The notes beneath the pieces were generated by a model. It made no database searches, was not told where the DNA came from, and worked only from the letters and a program-made list of their open reading frames with translations. The translations under genes and the position numbers were made by a program. DNA of 64,000 nt, taken from NCBI GenBank assembly GCA_034440575.1, contig JAOTOL010001638.1:2899501-2963500 (forward strand), written 5' to 3'. Shown in pieces: positions 46,766 through 59,401 of this stretch; position 1 is the stretch's first letter, and each line of letters begins with the position of its first letter. The stretch comes from Imbricaverruca yamaguchii (Eukaryota > Arthropoda > Thecostraca > Neoverrucidae).

Positions 46766-49700
46766 TTTGGGGTTCCTGACTCACTGAACTCCGCATATAA
46801 ATGGAGTGCGCATTGGGCCTAAAATGACCGAAACAACCATGTTCAGCAGCCATTTTGTGATGTCCTGAAAGCATGCCAGCGGTGTTGGTCCGTTTGAGTG
46901 CAGCTCGGAAGAAGGCCAGGTAATTTTTGTCTGAGAATGCGTCACTTCTCTGGGTAGACGCCACTTATGTTGATCATTTTTATTCAGCGTGCACATACAC
47001 TTTCTGTATTTCTGCTTTGTATGCCGCCTTTTCTACTCAGAGTGCGCCTTAGGCTGAAAAGAAATCAAACGGTTTGGGGGAGTAAGCAGGGCAGAAAGAA
47101 GAATGGTCATGAGAGGGCAGGGCACATGTCAGGCGTACGCCATTTCTAAATTACTTTGCTCCGAGGGGTCCTTTTGGATGAAAAATTCGAAGGGGCAGGG
47201 GTGCACACGAGCCTTCCGGAGGGGCGTCTTTTCCTCTCGGAGGGGCACCTCTGACTTTAATTTTTTTAATCGTGGGATACACTCCAGTCTTTCCAGATCA
47301 GCGCATTTTCTCGGCTGGAGGGGCGCCATCTTCCCATGAGAGATGGGAGCTCCTTCTTGTCTCCTTGGGTATGCCCCGGCTTGTCACCTCCTTATGATTG
47401 ATTACTTGGTTGCACTGGGGAGGGACGGATCACTATTAAGTCCAAAAGCCCAATGCACATGCCAAGCTGCCTTGCAAACCGGGAAGCGGGAAACAATTAA
47501 TGACCACCAGCTTAATGGTCTATTGTTTTTAAAAGCATGCACACTTGTAATTAAAAGTTCACTAGCCTTTTCGTGCACGTGGCACGTTCCGACTAAGCTG
47601 ACACGTCGCGCCCGGGACATCACAGTATGGCCGCCGCCGTCCCAGGCCCGTCCCAACACGACTCTGTCAGGAACGCTCCTCTGTGTGCTGACTCAGAGTG
47701 CAAGCTGCGATGCCCTGGGCTTGTCTCGTCATAAGCGACGCGCTGTCTCTTTCGTCCCACGGCTATTTCCCAGTCCGAATCGAAATGGCTCGGGATGACG
47801 TCCATCCTCTCCTGCACGCCGTTGAATGGGAATCAGGATAGGGAAGGATTAAGCAAGCATCATACCAGCCGTGGACTCGTCGACTGGCAGTCTTAAGGCC
47901 TTGCCGATTGGTTGGTCCCCACCTCAGTTGGTGCACGTTTGCTACCGGTATGACACCAGACATCCCAGACATCAAGGTTGTTATTAGCCTGAGAAGTAAC
48001 AACTCCTAAACCATAGTTAGCCTACCCTGCCCTGAGTTAGCTATTTGGGTTTTTTGGGCGCTTCGACCAAGATGTATGATCATTTAGCGTCCAAGCATTC
48101 CCTGTCCATCCCTTAATTCCTAGATGCATAGGTCATAGTTCCTTTTACCCCAAAAATACTTCTTCATTTTAACATGTATGATAGGGCACAGCACTACCGT
48201 ATTTGTCATAATTCTAAAAGGATAGCTGCACTGGTATATCGGGAGTTTTGCGCCCAAACACTGAAGTGTGCAAACGCTGCTGTATGTGTCTTCACACGAT
48301 ATTATACTGTGGACCGCATATTATGGTTAGTACAGCCATACAACTATTTCGAGTTGCAAGATCGTCCCTCGTATATGTTATAGCTGCTATGGGATGGCAT
48401 TAAGATATGTCAACTGCTTACAGCTCAGCAGACCGAGACGTAAAGACGTCTTCAAGACGGTTCTGAATGTGAAAATGACCAAAGTTCTGACTGTGAACCG
48501 GCAGACGAGATTGGTCGAGGCCATGGTAAGCCGAGCAGTGAAGACTCCAGAGATTCGCATGCAGCTGGCAGCAGAAATCTATGCATGTTGAATGAACTAA
48601 ACGAAGCAGTTCCTCAATTTCTTCCCAAGCGCAGATGCCAGCGGATACAGTGCTATCTAAAATGCAGATGCAGGCCTGGCATTGTGATGCTGTACCAGTT
48701 ATTGCGGGCGGTGAAGACAAAATAGAAAGACTGGGACTATGTGGCCATGAGTGTTCCCACTAAATCCGTGATGTCAAGTAAGCAAAATAATTCAATTCTG
48801 ATCCGTCCAGTAGTCATATATTTATCGTATAGTCACATGTTTAGCCCTCGACAGTGCATGGGGCTGACAAGACCACACGGAATTATAGGGATTTCTTGTC
48901 TCGATCATGTACTCGTAGCGATCGTGTGCGAAATGTGTGTCTAAAGGGACTACTCAGGTTGCATACCTGAACCTGAACTGTGCAGCTTGACAGCAAGTTG
49001 CGCTCTTCCCGGCGGGATGCTTAATTTGTGCACACTCAGTTCCGCCACCTTGCAATTTGCTTACCCAAGTTACTCTTGATGACAGCAGATTCATCTCAGG
49101 TTGCCCCAGTTCATCTTCTCAGCAATGATATCGTCCGTCCTTACCGTTAGTGTCAGCCATTCAGCTCGCGAATTATTTCCAACACGACGACAACAGCAGT
49201 ATGTGAACATAGTGTGGCGTCGAGCAGCGTTAGTCACATTGATGATGCATATCTAATATCATTTGAGGCTCTTTGCTGTTCTGAACCGAGGTCAGGTACA
49301 TATATATATGCATCAATTACTACAGACTACATTAATGATGTCAATTGGATATCAGGCATATGTGCGATTATCGCCCCTTCGGAGTCCTTTAGCATGTTTT
49401 TCGACTGCGTCGGTTTTATAGTGTACCTCCCATCAGCAGATTACTATGCATAGCTGTATCCCCTGTTCATTATTTTGTTGAACTACTGTGTGTTCCAGTG
49501 TCGATACCAGGTGGACTAATAATATACAAATAGGAGACGTGCAGTTTTATACTGGGGGTATCAAATGCATATTATGCTACGGTAAAAAATTGTCATTGTA
49601 TCCCAGTCACGCCATGTAATGTGTTTTTTTTAAACAAAATTGTGCGCAATTGGACAGTGTCTTGCGCAATGCGCTGTCCGCTTTGTACAGCTCATACATT

Positions 49701-51302
49701 TTTCCTCCTTATCTCGTGGTGTAACGCATTGAAGATGCCATGCGAGTTAGCTGATCTATGACGTATGAGGGAATATATGAGGGTTTGGGCGCCAAAATCA
49801 CAGATTATCCACACTTCTAGCTAAATTACTGATGCCCCACCCCAAATGACTAATGCTGGAACTGATGTGGTGACGGAAAATTCAGGTAGCGTTTTACATT
49901 GAACATATCCTTCCCAAAGTCATTGGAGATCATTGACGGAACCTGTCCTCTGATAACCATTTTGGGGTTGCCTGTGACTTACTCTGGGGTTAAGTTGGAC
50001 TACGTGGCTGAAATCGACGACGACGTGCATCTCTGAAAACCACAACTGATGTTTTCAAGCACTATATGGTATGTCGTCAAGACGAGATGAAGCGTTTGCC
50101 GATCTCACTCTTCACCTATGGACCTACATTTATCCAGTTAATCTACATACTACTAAATGCTTTAACAGACGTTTCAAATGTTGATGAGTTACCTTTATCG
50201 CAAATAGCATACAAGCTTGAAACTTATTTTGCGAACAATTGACTTTGAATATGATCTAGAAGGTCAAGCAGCAGTCCGAAGTAATCGAATTCAGAGTTAG
50301 TCGTATTGCCTCGCCACATTCAACACGCTGGCTATATTCGTGCCATGTCTTTAGCACGCTCCCTTTGAAAACGCTAGAGGTTTGTAGATACCTCCAACAT
50401 CACCCACTGAGAAGGCGGTGAAATATCATGCATGTTTAGCTAGGTTGCCTTCTGACAGTGGTTTTTGTATCAAGCTAGATAGTCAAATCGTTGCTCCATC
50501 TGTCTGGTCCGGTATGGAGTGCGGCCGGCGCCCCTCTTGACTTCCGTCGGCTGTGGCGGGTCACGTGATACTGCTGCCGGTCAGCGAGATGCAGAAGCCC
50601 CGGCGTTCAGGGAGTCGCTGAGGAGATGTCGACGAGGGTGGACTGTACCGCTGCTCCCAGCAGAATCACTCAGCTGACGTGAGCAGCCGGGCACGAGTCG
50701 GGCTGCCGTCCGTTGCCGTTCCAAGTCCAGTTCACAGAGGGCAGTTAGCCGCATTGCTTTCAAACCAAGTATCCGCGCTCCAGACGAGGTTTCCAAGAAT
50801 GTAAAATTCACAGAATTCTGCAGCCTCCAGCTGGAGCCTAACTATCTACACGCTATAGATTAGCACACTCGGAATAAAATATATATGTTCTAATTTTGAA
50901 GATTATGTGATAATTGTACGCAGGAGCTACTGGTGTGTTTCATTGAAGCTTTGAGCTGTTCATATTTACTTCTAGATTAAGTTGGGAATGCATCAACACT
51001 ACACGATGATCTTCCCTCGATAAGCAGAAAGCAGTAAAAACGCTACGGTAAATTTGATATAAATATGGGCACAAGCCTTCCTCACCCCCACCCCCTACCA
51101 TTAGAATAAAACTTACATGACCTGCTTTTCCTTTTCTTGCTTTTACCCTTTTTCTTGTTTGAGGAAGGGTTGTACTAGAATATGTACCAAGTGAAAGTTA
51201 TTTTTGACAAGTAGCTTTTGCTTGCCGAGGAAAGGTTATCGTGTAATGTTTATGAATATTTGATGCAACGTGCCGGAACGCTAAATAATTTTCATAGCTT
51301 GA

Positions 51303-52122
51303 CTCGCGCCGTCTCTCCGGTCAGATCCTCATTCCCCGTCTCGGTTGCGGGGTGGAGGGGGGGCGATAGTAACCTCCTCTAAAATCCAAACTAAGCGTCG
51401 CACGAAAGCGAAAGAGGTGTTATCGGAAAGCGCTCGATGAGTAAGGTCCGGATCCACCCCAAACAATTTTCCCCAAAAGTGACGTCACCAGGGGAGCTAG
51501 ATTTTCACGAATTTTCGCGACCGACGCTATGTTTTTGGCTCTGGGGAGTTCAATTCGGGGATATATGAAAAAATGCATTTGAAATGACAAAAGGGGAGCG
51601 AAATCGACCAGGGCCATACAATGTTTTGGCCCCCCAATTTTTTTTTTTAATTCAAAAATTTTGAGTTTTAAAGTTTTTTCATTCTCCTTTTCCAATGGGT
51701 AGAGCAAACCGAGAAATGTTGTTGGAAATCAACTTGCCCTAATATAAAATGCATACTTTAGGCAGAATCTTTTATTTGAACTGCAGTTGGTAAATATGCA
51801 AAATCTATATGTAGTCAAAAACGATAAAAAAAATCCACTCCTACGTTTTGTTGCATCCGTAAGGATAAGCAAATGCTGAAAATTTCATTAACATATCTGT
51901 ATCCGTTAAAACGTGACGACTGGTTGAAATTTTCTGGAGGTGACCTCACTTGACCTTGACTAACCCGTTGACCCTAGACCACCTGACTTTATCATTTTGA
52001 AACAGCATGCCAAATTGATGTGGGAAAGGTATGCCAAATTTGGGCGCGCTGCCACGCGCCGTTCGTCCACTATCCGCGAAAAACCCGAAGGGGCGGTTGA
52101 AGAACCCCCGACACGGGACGGG
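51303..52122 (-). mobile_element. T1 element copy 3, reverse orientation
   Basis: The T1 body reads on the minus strand. The 5' tip CCCGTCCCGTGTCGGGGG abuts TTAA at 52123-52126. The other end is degraded to TTGACTCGCGCC (51299 onward) from the expected TTAACCCGCGCC. About 820 bp with no insertion, so it serves as an empty-site reference for the SINE-bearing copies. Confidence 0.88.
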
Positions 52123-52126
52123 TTAA

Positions 52127-53439
52127 GCTGGATGCTTAACCCGGTCTCAGTATGGATCTACGACGGAACGTGAACCACTGAGGGGGGGCTAATAGAGCTA
52201 TTGAGACAAATGAATGGCGATCAAATGTTGAGAAAATTGATCTTGGGGAATAAATGTTATTTCACCTTTTATTTCAAATAGTGTAGGTGCCATAGGTCAG
52301 ATGAAGGTAAAATGCACGACATGTGCACTTCAAATTTCGATCACTTAGGACAACAACACTGGTGTAAATACCCAGAACTATGGCTTGGAACTATCAGGCG
52401 CTCCCAATGACAATATATTTCAGGCAAGGCTTGGTAAGGGTAGACCAAGATCACGCAACATCAGTAGACAAGTTTGAATAATGAATGCGAACACCTTGAA
52501 ATACGTTACTATATTTAAGTTGTGGGCCGCAACTCAAATATCAACCTAACTGTGTATGGGACATATTCAGAAAAACTGAGGGTTTAATGCACATAATTTT
52601 ACAAGGACATCGATTTTCTTCCGAATAGGTTAAATATTTTCCGAACGTCTACCGTTCGGATTTTATCCTTGTTTCTAACTCCAGCTAGCAGCACTTGGGG
52701 CGGGATGACCGATATGCACATGATGATACAAGTCAGACAACAAGAACGCCACCACAAATGTCCAGACATGACGTGTGTGGTGCATTAGCCAGTGTCGCAG
52801 CTTAAATTATCGGCACTGAACATTTTGGGGCCTTTATCTGCATAAAAGCATGAAAATGGTGGCTAGGTTATGCGGACAGATGAAGTCCAACGTAATTTGC
52901 TCCCCATCAAGGACATTTGGAGCTATTTGTATCACATATATCGTTATAATTTGTGTACTAAATAATTAGCAATTGTGCGCAAGCTCATAAAAGTCCAATC
53001 AAAAACCTACTTTTAGAGCACGCTTAAAGGACAACCCCAAAACTCCCGGCGATGATCCAACTCCATAAGTTTACAACGTCATGGTGATGTCACTTCTAAG
53101 ATACAAACTGAACATTTGGTCACCACATCGATGTGAAATTCATCTAAGAAACACCAATTGTCACGTATGTATCCCCAGGCATTCAGGACATTGCTGGTTG
53201 GGGGAGTGCATCCTCCTGTAGCTGCCCTGCCTCTCCAGCGGCTCGAAATTTTTGCACCTTTGTCTTGCCTGGTTTCTGCAGTACCGCAGAATATCCCATT
53301 GATAGTAAACCGAGTCATCACAAACAATACCGACTTTGAAGGAGAAACGCCAAATGCACTCTTCTAGCGGTTCCTAGCTTTCACATGAGCACTATTGGCT
53401 AATGGCTGTGAAGGCCCTGATGTCGCAGGTATTGGTGAG
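52127..53439. other. Unassigned DNA
   Basis: Begins with the facing TTAA tips at 52119-52143. Otherwise only domain-free short frames. Confidence 0.6.
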
Positions 53440-54075
53440 AAGGTGCCACAAGTCGGGTTCCAGCGGCCGTTATCTGCCCGGGCGCCGGTCGCGGCCGCAC
53501 AGCGCCTCCGTCACCGGAACGCTGCCCAGTGATAGATCGTAACCTGCGGTGGCACTAACACCAGCCCGTTCCTCTCCCAGCCACTAGGCCCGTTGTTTTC
53601 CCAGGCATAATTTATCGCTAGGCAAGAGGGCCATTTCACACCAGCGACCATATGACCGGCACGGGAAGACAAATGTGCCAGCTTCCGGCTGACGACCGAA
53701 CGCGGAGCCCCCGACTGTGATTGTGGACTGAGCACGGCCAACAGCAGCCAAACACACTAGAGATGCACCCATGGGAAGCCCACTGCACGTGACTACCGTT
53801 CGGACGCTCAGCGCCCAGCTCGACTTGGCTTCGTCTGTCTATGAAACCACCTGGCCCCCCGAGAGCGCTGGTGGATGGTATAAATAAACCGGCACGGAGC
53901 GTCGGGGCACGTTGGCGCGCCGGGACGAATCGGTCCCACAGGGCCACCGGCAGGCACACTGCCGTTGCCTTGAACTTAACCGTCGCCCGTGCCCAGCATC
54001 TTGCCGCCTTCCTCAGCGCTGGGAGGCCGTCGCGACACCACCCCCTCCGCTGGCATGCGACTGAATCTTGTATGT
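53440..54075. other. CpG-rich island, function unknown
   Basis: CpG-dense, with a TATAAATAAA at 53879-53888 inside it. The minus-strand frames (to 107 codons) are domain-free. It could be a promoter region; no transcript structure is visible. Confidence 0.5.
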
Positions 54076-54634
54076 GATTCTAGAGCTCACAGCGGACACC
54101 AGACCTTCATATTTGTGCCGTCATAAGAGGGGGAATATCGAGCGATTTTTAACCGAACTCGCGTATTACCGGTAGGGTGATCGGAGAACACACCTTTAGG
54201 TAACGGCAACATTGTAAGCATTTCAGTCAGTCGACCTAACTTGACCTTGGATCACTTTTTCCGACTTATGAGTAGTCTAATTTGTACCTGAAGCTGATTT
54301 ATCGTTCATGTTCATCACTGGGTGCTATAACATAATTCGTTCGAGCACTACTTAGGAATTTTTCGAACGAGGTCCACACTTCGAGCTCATTTGGTTTCTG
54401 ATCTATGGATCTGAAGATAGCAATGTACTCAAAGTTGGGATCTCAATGTACTGCGCAATAAAATGGTAACTTTTCCAAATGCGCATCGGATGTCTTTCGT
54501 ACATGAAATGATGCAGTGAGAAAATTATCGATTTGTGTGAACAATTGACTAAACTTAACCTGGGGGTCAACCAGTGACCCGAAATATAAATATCTGATTT
54601 CCATCATACGATGTTGCAGAATGCAAAACGTTAG

Positions 54635-54940
54635 ATTTTGTCATGTCATTAGACCTCTCGATTTGGAAACACGCTAGATTGTGTCATGCTGCTAGAACTC
54701 TCCGTTTAGAACACGTTAGATTTGATGTCATATCGTTAGACCTCACGGTTTGGAAACACGCTGAATTTTGTGTCATGCTGCTAGAACTCTCTGTTTAGAA
54801 CACGTTAGATTTGATGTCATGTCGTTAGACCTCATGGCTTGGGAACACGCTACATTTTGGGTCATGTCGCCAGACCTAGCGGTTTGGAAACACGCTGGAT
54901 TTTGTATCCTGTCGCCAGGCCTTTCGGTTTGTAAGCACAA
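54635..54940 (+). repeat. Two-variant minisatellite (~44-bp monomers, A/B alternation)
   Basis: Monomer A has TCATGTCGTTAGACCTC and GTTTGGAAACACGCT; monomer B has TCATGCTGCTAGAACTCTC and GTTTAGAACACGTTAGAT. The order is A-B-A-B-A-A-A. Open frames across it on both strands are repeats and not genes. Confidence 0.92.
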
Positions 54941-56401
54941 AGGAAAAGAGGACGATTCGCAGCCACCCATATCATTGGACAAAAGTGGTTAAGTCACACG
55001 TGCTAGCGATATTATAATATCAATGTATTGGCAAAATCAATATTTTTCACATTTAATGTCACATTTAATGAAAGTACATGCACTTGCAGCGTTCACAGTA
55101 TTTCTAACTTTCTTCAGATAATAGCCATACACGACATGTTGAATTGCACCTCGATTTGAAAACTTCTGAAATAATGTCCGGGAACTCGATGTCTGTTAGC
55201 CATGGTTAAGATGGATGTCGAAGCCAGCTTAGCGTCCAAATTAATCAAGATTGATCCATGGATCGAAGATCATATGAGGTGAAATTAGGACATAGCCTAT
55301 AGCGATCCTGGAGCAACCGTTCACACAAGATGCGTATCAGGTTAACATTGTTGTCCATTATTCATACTTTCATACTGCACGCAACATTAACAATTTATGG
55401 TCAATAAGTGAGGCCGATGAAGGGCGAATTCAGAAAAACTTGCCTGGCATATCCTACCCACTCAACCCAAATGTTACCAGAGGTCCATGACCTGATATAA
55501 CATATGAAGGTGGTATTTGGTATACTTTTGAGAGGGCAAGTGTCCCCTCAATTTATGTTTTTCCACGAATAATTTTCACATTTAACATAGGACCCCATAG
55601 AGTGTGTCATTCCCCTAATACACTTGGGCGTACCAATTTCCTCCAAGTATTGTACCGTATCTCCAGTAATTCTCAGAAAACAACTCCTCTGCATATCATT
55701 GTGGAATTGTGTACGAGACAAATTTGATAAAGGATATCACCTTAAGCAAGCCAAGCCGCGCGGTGTCACGTGTGAGAGTGCCGTACAGTCGTCACGAATA
55801 GTGTTTGGGGTTGTGTCAACACTCCTGCACCGGCTAGTATTTCTCACACACCAAGCCATGCCTGATGGCCGACGACCAACGGCATGGCTAGATATAATTT
55901 TATGAACACTAAGTTACAACACAAGCTGCAGTGCAGTGTCAGAATGAAACATAGTACAACATAAAGGGCACAATCGTGGGATGAGCAGCGAATTAACAAA
56001 TACCAACAAAGACACAACATAGAAGTCTGCAACTACCAAAGGTGCACGTTTTTGTGGTGCATATGGCTGAATGTTGGGAGTACCCGGTACATCATCAAGC
56101 ACAAGCCAAGTCGGCACCACTGGTCTGCATGGCTGTTTCTCGGTTGGCGCCACCTATCGGAAGCACTCCAAGAAGGATTGCTATGGCTTTGAGATATCCA
56201 AGAGTAGGCCTGTCAATGATTTGGCCCAACCAGTGCAATATTTGTTCAATTATATAGCATAGAGTGAAACGATGATGGTTCTCACTGGACCGGTCGGCTC
56301 TGATTCTGCCGAATTTGTGTGTACTTTGTCAGTTAATCTCCCAGAGACTCGCCAGGCGTAGCATTTGCTCCGAGGTGCTTCTCGCCTCATTCATAATCAT
56401 A

Positions 56402-56438
56402 ATGGTATATTCCCGTGAGGGCAATGGTTATTAGCATT
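56402..56438 (-). repeat. 37-bp dispersed inverted match, copy B
   Basis: Reverse-complement partner of 9521-9557, 47 kb away. It may be the end of a mobile element whose other parts are not seen here. Confidence 0.85.
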
Positions 56439-57066
56439 GCTGCGAGACGCCAGATGGTAACCGCTCAGAAACACGGGAGCGGATGCGGCACATTCCCGAG
56501 TGCACGACAAACACCAGGGGAGAGAGATGGATCTACCATAGCAGCTATTGTGCAGAGTACTTGCATACACTGCCAATATCGATACACAATATGCAAACAC
56601 AAGTACCATTGGCCGCGGCTAGTGCAACTAACATGTCCCTTCCTCTTCAGCCCCCCCCCCCCCCTACCCTCGTCCTTGCCGCTGGTACAGCCTGCCTTTT
56701 CACCGACGTTTCATTGATTCGGTGAAGCCTGGTTGGCGATGTACCGTTCTGACATGTACTGCGCTGACACTACCGCTCTGTTGATGCCTCTCCAGTCTCC
56801 CGACACGTGTGGACAACATCGGGCCCCTGTCACTAGGCGATTACTTGTGAATGGTCGCTATGGTGCTATTACAGACACCGCATCGTGATTAGCCCAGCCA
56901 TATCAGAAGATACAATTAGCCGTGCAAAACAGAATTGCTTACGCGACTAGCGGCTCTAGATTTCCCATGGCGCTATGCCCAGAAAAAAATTACTCGGTGA
57001 TGGTAATAATGTCACGAAGACGTTAGGAGTCAATGTCAGGTCTTTGGAGGTTTAAAACCGGAAGAC

Positions 57067-57098
57067 CTGGAAATGCATGCATGTCTATGCATTTCCAG
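57067..57098. repeat. 12-bp perfect hairpin
   Basis: CTGGAAATGCAT (57067-57078), 8-nt loop, ATGCATTTCCAG (57087-57098). Confidence 0.9.
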
Positions 57099-57897
57099 AG
57101 CATGGGTTTCCGTAATTGAGAGCTGTTTGCAAGTTTGTTTTTCCAATGACGTCCTGTTGGAATATAAATGAACGCGGCAAGGCATACATTGTTGCTAATT
57201 ATGATGATTTTTGTACTCGTGCTTGTGTTGAACGTATGTTTATTTCGGCACAAACAATACCTTGTGAACTGACATAGCCGTGTCAATTCGGACAAACCCC
57301 AGAGGTAACATAAGAGATAAGAATGGATTGAAGCTTCTTTTTAGATATACTTCGGTGTTCTATTTGGTAACTTCTGCAGAGTACTTACTGGCACAGGCAT
57401 TCCTCTAATATGTACGACAGTGTACTGTCGTAAACCAGCAAATGAAAATGCTGAAAAGGTTTATTTTCCGGCACCCTTGCTGGACAATCCTGTTCACATG
57501 CTCACCACTATGGATTCCCCGCTGTAGCACATTATGCGAACAGTGGTGCTTCATCGACTTGTCGGGCCAGCAAGCAAAGGACCGCTCCGATGACACGAAG
57601 CGAGACCGGCCTTCGGGCCTTGTCGCCGGACTGAAGGATCTGTTTGAAGGCAGGTCATGTCCGATACCGCGCACGCTGATCATCCAGCGCTGACGCCGTG
57701 GCGCGGCAAACACACCGCCGTTATTGCAATCTCTTGGTTAGCAGCCGGCTGAGGAAGTGTGAAGTCTGCCAGCTTTCAAACTTAGGCCAAGCGCCGGCAC
57801 GCTCGAAACAGGCGCATTATCCGACCACGCCCTCGGAAGTGGTTGGTGTGGATTAGAACTATCTGGAGCAGCGCCGCCTGTCGGCCGTGATTAATCA

Positions 57898-58078
57898 CCC
57901 ACAACAGTCGAGACTTGCGACAAGAACATCACACAACAGCCGAGACTTGCGACAAGAACATCACACAACAGCCGAGACTTGCGACAAGAACATCACACAA
58001 CAGCAGATATTTGCGACAAAAACATCACACAACAACCGAGACCTACAACAAGAACAGCTCACAACAGCCGATATTTAA
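57898..58078 (+). repeat. 32-bp minisatellite, left part
   Basis: About 5.5 copies of a 32-bp unit with core ACAACAGCCGAGACTTGCG and ACAAGAACAT, the first four nearly identical. It stops within a unit at the TTAA that borders the T3 element and continues beyond that element at 59402. Confidence 0.92.
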
Positions 58079-59401
58079 CACGCGCCCTGGAGGGGGGGGG
58101 GGCGAAATCCGCCCACCCCTCCTGTTTTTCGTAGATAACTCCAGATTTTACCGGCCAATATACGTCATTGTTTGTGTACCTGCTTAGAAATGAACGGCAC
58201 GCTGCTTAAAGTAAGCGAAACTAAAATCGATAGAAAATTTGTCGAGTTAGGGGTCGGTAAACTCAAAATATTTTATCAGCGCCAGACCACAAATATCGGC
58301 GCTGATGCGCTTCCCGCATATCGGCAAAAAGGAAGTGTTCTTGGAAACACTAGCGACTTGTTTGAGGTATATTGTTATGCTACATTGTTCCAAAGTCATG
58401 TCAGGTCACCGAGGTCAAGTCAGGTCAAGTTTATGACGGGTTAACACACGCCCTGGTGGGGTGGATGGCGAAATCCGCCCACCCGTCCCATTTTTCGTAC
58501 ACAACTCCATATTGCACTGGCCGATATGCGCCATTTTTCCGTACCTGCTTAGACATGACCGGCGTATTGTTTAAATCAAGACAAATTAAAATCGGCCGAA
58601 AAGTTTTTAAGTTATGGGCCGTTAGTGTTTTTAAAAAATCGCAGCGGCAGACCACAAAAATCTGCGCTGATGCGCTTCCCGTATATTGGCAAAAGGGAAG
58701 TGTTCTTGACAACACAAGCGGCTTGTTTGATGCATATTGTTATGCTACATCATTTAAAAGTCATGTTAGGTCGCCGAGGTCATCATGACAGGCTAATGGA
58801 ACCAAGCATGGTCAACTGGAATGTTGTCATAAATGGAAATGACTGCCATGCGATTGACGTCACTTTGCATGTTACTCCCTACACATCCTACTGCTTGTCA
58901 TTGTGTGCTTAAGTGTTTCTATACTTTACTCATGTATTTCACTCCTTTCTTTGCGAAGCCGATTGTGCCGAGCCGCCCAACGGAGCAGTCAGGTGGGCAG
59001 CCCGGTTCCGGTAACTGGAGCAGGTAATGACCTGATAAAGTGCTCCTATATGGGTGACCTGAGGTCAAATGGCGGATCTGGCACATGCATTACATCATTA
59101 GTAATGTCCAAAACATCACTGATGCCAATTTTGGAACATTTAAACACAATCACAGCGATCCATACCAATGACAAGCCAAGCCACGCAAAACCAGGAAATA
59201 TTGCTATTTTGACCTCATTTTACCTTGAAGATATTGACATAAGGTCACAAAATTTGCACACAATAGAGTTTACTATCGTGCCCATCCACTCTGCGAATTG
59301 TGTTGCTCTAGCCCTAATGGAAGCCGAGATCTTAGGGGGGGCGGAATCCGCCCCCCCCCCCTCCAGTGCGCGTAATTTTCAGAGGCCCTCCAGGGCGCGT
59401 G
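58079..59401 (+). mobile_element. T3 element, full length, inserted in a 32-bp minisatellite
   Basis: 1323 bp between TTAA at 58075-58078 and 59402-59405. The ends are perfect 16-bp inverted repeats CACGCGCCCTGGAGGG (58079-58094; complement at 59386-59401). Subterminal palindromic GGGCGGAATCCGCCC-type segments follow. The left part is tandemly duplicated: units run 58079-58440 and 58445-58794, the second preceded by its own TTAA (58441-58444). No coding capacity is seen. The same minisatellite lies on both sides. Confidence 0.9.

Larger units (their letters stand above)
45824..51298. other. Unassigned DNA
   Basis: Apart from the palindrome and the ~45-bp repeat it holds CpG-rich patches at 47560-47800 and 50510-50760. 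The segment 47170-47330 resembles 15553-15730 inverted (TGAAAAATTCGA plus GTGTACACCC/GTGTGCACCC). No gene recognised. Confidence 0.55.
54941..57897. other. Unassigned DNA with a CpG-rich end
   Basis: Poly(C) at 56650-56663, hairpin at 57067, CpG-rich at 57540-57830. Frames up to 102 codons are domain-free. Confidence 0.55.

Noticed and set aside
51420..51707. 95-codon minus-strand frame
   Set aside because: Lies wholly inside T1 copy 3. The frame is not kept in the copies at 20.0 and 32.5 kb.
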